A stretch of 7,539 nt of DNA from DATKQI01 sp035532755 (GTDB taxonomy: Bacteria; Pseudomonadota; Alphaproteobacteria; Acetobacterales; Acetobacteraceae), in NCBI GenBank assembly GCA_035532755.1, contig DATKQI010000173.1, forward strand, positions 1 through 7,539. Reading direction: 5' to 3'. Positions within the stretch are counted from its first letter, which is position 1, and the number at the start of each line of letters is the position of its first letter. The notes beneath the pieces are model-generated. The model was not told the origin of the DNA, ran no database searches, and saw nothing but the letters and a program-made list of their open reading frames with translations. Positions 5,285 through 7,539 of this stretch are shown piece by piece. The position numbers were made by a program, and so were the translations under genes.

Positions 5285-6097
5285 TTAGCCCGCCGCCGTT
5301 TCCCCCGCCGGCGTCAGCATCACCAGCTTGAAGCTGCCCTCGGCGGCCAGGATGAAGCTGATCTGGTCGCAGCGGAGGAACCCCAGTTGCGGATGGTCGA
5401 ACATGCGCTCCCCGCCCTCGCGGGCGAGCACCGCGTGCTCGGTCCATAGCGAGGCGAACAGCGGGCTGCGTTCCCGCAGGTCGGCAACGAGGGCCCGCAG
5501 CGGGGGATCATTCAGATGGGCACCGCAATCGGCCCGGAACTCCGCCACCACGCGCCGCGCCCGCGTCTCGAACCCGCAGATCAGCCGGCGCGCCATCGGC
5601 GAAAGAAAGATGTAGCGCAACAGGTTGCGCTCATCGTTCCCCGCCTCGCGACGATCCAGCCAGCCGACGAACAGCCGCTCCGCCGGCTGGTTCCACACCA
5701 AGGCGTTCCATCCACGGTCCAGCACGTAGGCCGGGGCGCCGATCGCCTGGACGCAGCGGCGCAGGGCGGCAGGCATCTCCGTCTCCGCCCCATGGGCGGG
5801 CTCGGGATCTCGCCGGCCGGCCAGTTCGAACAGGTAGGCGCGTTCGGGGCGGGTGAGCCGCAAGGTCGCGGCGAGGCGGCTCAGCGCCGTGGGCGAGACG
5901 GACAGTTCCCGCCCCTGTTCGATCCAGGTGTACCAGGTGACACTCAGCCCGCACAGCGCCGCCGCCTCCTCGCGCCGCAGGCCCGGTGTGCGCCGCCGTC
6001 CGGCATGCGGCAGACCGAGTACCTGCGGGCTCAGCCTCTCGCGGTGGGCGCGGATGAAATCGCCAAGTTCGCGGCGCGAGGACGGGACAGCGACCAT
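5285..6097 (-). CDS. XRE-family transcriptional regulator with C-terminal MmyB-like ligand-binding domain
   Basis: This 270-residue DNA-binding protein has an N-terminal helix-turn-helix: LGDFIRAHRERLSP (11-24), then RRTPGLRREEAAALCGLS (35-52) and VTWYTWIEQGR (53-63). The linker LTRPERAYLFELAG (81-94) is diagnostic of this regulator group. A C-terminal MmyB-like (PAS-like) domain spans about 110-265, with YVLDRGWNALVWNQPAERLF (124-143), a long helical middle and DHPQLGFLRCD (234-244). The family binds small hydrophobic ligands and commonly represses a divergent gene. The ATG at 6097 was chosen because a perfect minus-10 (TATAAT on the minus strand, 6106-6111) lies 8 bp upstream, so the message is leaderless or nearly so and a longer protein is excluded. 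Its neighbours are a divergent methyltransferase and, 83 bp downstream on the same strand, the protease-like gene, which may be cotranscribed. The ligand is unknown. Confidence 0.92.
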   Translation of the reverse strand: MVAVPSSRRELGDFIRAHRERLSPQVLGLPHAGRRRTPGLRREEAAALCGLSVTWYTWIEQGRELSVSPTALSRLAATLRLTRPERAYLFELAGRRDPEPAHGAETEMPAALRRCVQAIGAPAYVLDRGWNALVWNQPAERLFVGWLDRREAGNDERNLLRYIFLSPMARRLICGFETRARRVVAEFRADCGAHLNDPPLRALVADLRERSPLFASLWTEHAVLAREGGERMFDHPQLGFLRCDQISFILAAEGSFKLVMLTPAGETAAG

Positions 6098-6105
6098 GGT
6101 GTCTT

Positions 6106-6111
6106 ATTATA
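6106..6111 (-). promoter_or_regulatory. Minus-10 element of the XRE/MmyB regulator gene
   Basis: On the minus strand this reads TATAAT, an exact sigma-70 minus-10, unusual in so GC-rich a region. Transcription would begin about 7 bp on, next to the ATG at 6097. The minus-35 region at 6129-6134 (TAGAAG on the minus strand) is weak. It overlaps the palindrome at 6107-6120. Confidence 0.6.
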
Positions 6112-6120
6112 CCAGTATAA
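6107..6120. promoter_or_regulatory. Palindromic operator candidate between regulator and methyltransferase
   Basis: TTATAC-CA-GTATAA is a perfect 6-2-6 inverted repeat. It covers most of the regulator's minus-10 and contains most of TATAAA (6116-6121), a possible minus-10 for the methyltransferase direction. A bound dimer would shut both divergent promoters, as expected for an autorepressing XRE/MmyB regulator. The identity of the binder is inference. Confidence 0.55.
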
Positions 6121-6190
6121 ATGCCCATCTTCTACCGGTGTTTCCGGTGTGGATACTCCGGCCCGCGCTGCGATGCGGCGCATCGGCAGA

Positions 6191-6196
6191 AAGGAG
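6191..6196 (+). promoter_or_regulatory. Ribosome-binding site of the methyltransferase gene
   Basis: AAGGAG lies 8 nt before the ATG at 6205. It decides that start over the in-frame ATG at 6121, which sits directly on the promoter palindrome. Confidence 0.8.
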
Positions 6197-6204
6197 CCTC
6201 CACC

Positions 6205-6975
6205 ATGTCCGGCAACACCCATCACGCGCTGGTCGATACCCAGTTCGGGTCACGCGCGGCGCAGTATCTCACCAGCACCCCGCACGCCCAGGGCGCGGAC
6301 CTTCCGGACTTCGTCGAGCGGATGCGGGGGCGGCCGGATGCGCAGGTGCTCGATCTCGGTTGCGGCGCGGGGCATGCGAGCTTCGCGGTCGCCCCGCATG
6401 TCGACCACGTCACGGCCTGCGATCTGTCGGCGGAGATGCTGGCGGTGGTGGCGCGGGAGGCGGCGGCGCGGGGGCTTGCCAATATCGGCACGCGTCAGGC
6501 GATGGCCGAGGAGCTGCCGTTCGCGGACGGAGCGTTCGATGCGGTCGTCTGCCGCTATTCGGCCCATCACTGGCGCGATTTCGCAGCCGGGCTGCGGCAG
6601 GCCGCGCGCGTGCTGAAGCCGGGCGGCATCGCCGTGTTCGGGGATGCGGTCTCGCCCGGCGGCGGGGCGCTGGATACCTATCTCCAGGCTGTCGAGGTGC
6701 TGCGCGATCCGTCCCATGCCCGCAACCGCACCCGTGTGGAATGGGAGGCGGCGGCGCGCGAAGCCGGCTTCACCTGCGTCTCCTGGACCCCCTATCGCGT
6801 GCGGATGGAGTTCGGCTCCTGGGTGGCCCGCATGCGCACGCCGCCCGCGCACGTGGCGGCGATCCGTTCGCTCCAGTCGATGATGGCGGAGGACGTGCGC
6901 CGGCATTTCGCGATCGAGGCGGACGGCAGCTTCATGCTCGATACCGCCACGATGGAGCTGGCCCGCCCGGGCTGA
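6205..6975 (+). CDS. Class I SAM-dependent methyltransferase (Methyltransf_11/UbiE-like fold)
   Basis: This 256-residue cytosolic enzyme transfers a methyl group from S-adenosylmethionine to an unknown acceptor, probably a small molecule. Motif I is VLDLGCGAGHAS (48-59), forming the SAM pocket. Asp73 in ACDLS (71-75) should bind the SAM ribose. AEELPFADGAFDAVVCRYSA (101-120) is motif II with its lead-in, and ARVLKPGG (134-141) is motif III. HHW (121-123) and the C-terminal half (about 150-256) would shape acceptor specificity and match nothing I can name. The ATG at 6205 has AAGGAG 8 nt upstream; the 28-residue longer frame starting at 6121 is rejected. It is divergent from the XRE/MmyB regulator across a palindromic operator candidate, which suggests ligand-controlled expression. 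It converges with the GMC gene 9 bp away. Confidence 0.92.
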   Translation: MSGNTHHALVDTQFGSRAAQYLTSTPHAQGADLPDFVERMRGRPDAQVLDLGCGAGHASFAVAPHVDHVTACDLSAEMLAVVAREAAARGLANIGTRQAMAEELPFADGAFDAVVCRYSAHHWRDFAAGLRQAARVLKPGGIAVFGDAVSPGGGALDTYLQAVEVLRDPSHARNRTRVEWEAAAREAGFTCVSWTPYRVRMEFGSWVARMRTPPAHVAAIRSLQSMMAEDVRRHFAIEADGSFMLDTATMELARPG

Positions 6976-6984
6976 GCCGGCAAA

Positions 6985-7539
6985 TCACGCCGCTGCCGGC
7001 AATGCGTCCGGCAGCGGCACGGGGGGCAGGGGAGATTCGCCCATCATCAGCGCCACGCCGCGGTCCGCCATTGCCATGACCGGCGCGTTGGTGTTGCCGC
7101 TGACGACGTTCGGCATCGCCGAGGCATCGAGCACGCGCAGCCTCTCCACCCCGCGCACGCGCATGTCGGGCGTGAGCACGGCCATCGGGTCGCCGTCCCG
7201 CCCCATCCGGCAGGTGCCGACGGGATGGTAGTTGGTCTTCACCATCACCCGGCAATGCGCCGCCAGGGCTTCATCGGATGTGACCGTGGCGCCTGGATAA
7301 ATCTCGCCGCGCACCAGGACACGCAGCGGGTCTTGCGCCAGAACCTCGCGCGCGAAGCGCAGGCCGGCGACGGAGAGGCGAACGTCCTCCGGATCGGTCA
7401 GGTAGCGCGGATCGATCATCGGCAGCGCGCGCGGATCGGCCGAGGCGAGGCTGACCGTGCCGCGCGCCTTCGGCCGCAGCAGGCAGGCGTTCAGGGTCAG
7501 CCCGTCGGTCGGCTGCACCGCCGTCATGCCGCGATCGAG
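6985..7539 (-). CDS. GMC-family FAD-dependent oxidoreductase, C-terminal part (choline/alcohol dehydrogenase-like; partial)
   Basis: The frame is open from the right edge to a TGA at 6985-6987 and gives 184 residues, roughly the last third of a protein that is usually about 530-560 residues. The N-terminal FAD-binding half lies outside the window. The GMC C-terminal signature is clear: LRPKARGTVSLASADP, MIDPRYLTDPEDV, then YHPVGTCRMG with the catalytic base His (coded at about 7225-7227), followed by RVLDASAMPNVVSGNTNAPV with the conserved Asn of the active site. These enzymes oxidise alcohols such as choline, polyethylene glycol or sugars with bound FAD. The substrate cannot be read from this part. 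The ATG at 7527 lies inside the domain and is not the start, since the frame continues upstream (LDRG) to the edge. The last codons lie in a strong hairpin. Confidence 0.95.
   Translation of the reverse strand, partial: LDRGMTAVQPTDGLTLNACLLRPKARGTVSLASADPRALPMIDPRYLTDPEDVRLSVAGLRFAREVLAQDPLRVLVRGEIYPGATVTSDEALAAHCRVMVKTNYHPVGTCRMGRDGDPMAVLTPDMRVRGVERLRVLDASAMPNVVSGNTNAPVMAMADRGVALMMGESPLPPVPLPDALPAAA
6989..7018 (-). terminator. Strong hairpin at the 3' end of the GMC gene, possible transcription terminator
   Basis: GCCGCTGCCGG (6989-6999) and CCGGCAGCGGC (7008-7018) are perfectly complementary over 11 bp with an 8-nt loop. The stem encodes the final codons of the GMC protein and ends directly before its TGA. 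On the minus strand it is followed by only a short T run (GATTTG), so it is a weak intrinsic terminator at best. It also lies just past the methyltransferase stop and could protect both 3' ends. Confidence 0.4.

Noticed and set aside
5202..5447. N-terminal extension of the protease-like protein up to 5447.
   Set aside because: The extra residues overlap the regulator gene on the same strand in another frame and are Arg/Gly/Pro-rich. The ATG at 5201 starts the recognisable protein.
6121..6204. 28-residue extension of the methyltransferase with a zinc-ribbon-like CFRCGYSGPRC.
   Set aside because: Its ATG abuts the promoter palindrome without a ribosome site, while AAGGAG precedes the ATG at 6205. 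The cysteines are probably coincidental.

Overview
The window is GC-rich (two-line samples counted by hand in the genes flanking the protease gave about 72-75% G+C) and tightly packed. The gene set and protein sequences fit an alphaproteobacterium, and Acetobacteraceae/Rhodospirillales relatives seem likely. Pointers are an Asp-type (not zinc) HemB, a DmeF-like Co/Ni exporter, a b561-type cytochrome and a GMC dehydrogenase. The taxonomic call is inference from protein style, not from a marker gene.

Layout from left to right. (1) The last 35 codons of a membrane protein of unknown identity (1-108, +). (2) On the minus strand, hemB (porphobilinogen synthase, 1492-2484) is followed 67 bp downstream by metY (O-acetylhomoserine sulfhydrylase, 111-1424), possibly as one transcript. 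(3) Divergent from hemB, across a 107-bp control region, is a CDF-family metal exporter of the DmeF type (2592-3830, +). It carries a His-rich loop enlarged by an extra domain of about 100 residues. (4) After an AT-richer gap comes a four-helix cytochrome b561 (3967-4521, +). (5) Convergent with it is a 220-residue protein with a C58/YopT-like Cys-His-Asp papain-fold signature (4539-5201, -), at visibly lower G+C. (6) Upstream of it on the same strand is an XRE/MmyB-type regulator (5285-6097, -). This is divergent from a class I SAM-dependent methyltransferase (6205-6975, +), and the shared control region holds a perfect 6-2-6 palindrome. (7) At the right edge is the C-terminal part of a GMC oxidoreductase (6985-7539, -), convergent with the methyltransferase.

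The left half is housekeeping: tetrapyrrole synthesis, sulfur-amino-acid synthesis, metal efflux and membrane electron transfer. The right half (about 4.54-6.98 kb) looks more accessory: regulator, protease-like protein and methyltransferase.

Two observations deserve most attention. The 67-nt metY leader can fold, in the mRNA sense, into a geometrically sound H-type pseudoknot. Its last stem takes in the first two bases of the metY ribosome-binding site, which is the architecture of small SAM riboswitches, but it lacks the conserved bases I know for those classes. The second is the solitary YopT/AvrPphB-like cysteine protease next to an MmyB-type regulator, with no visible secretion genes. 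No tRNA, rRNA, CRISPR array, insertion sequence or transposase was seen.
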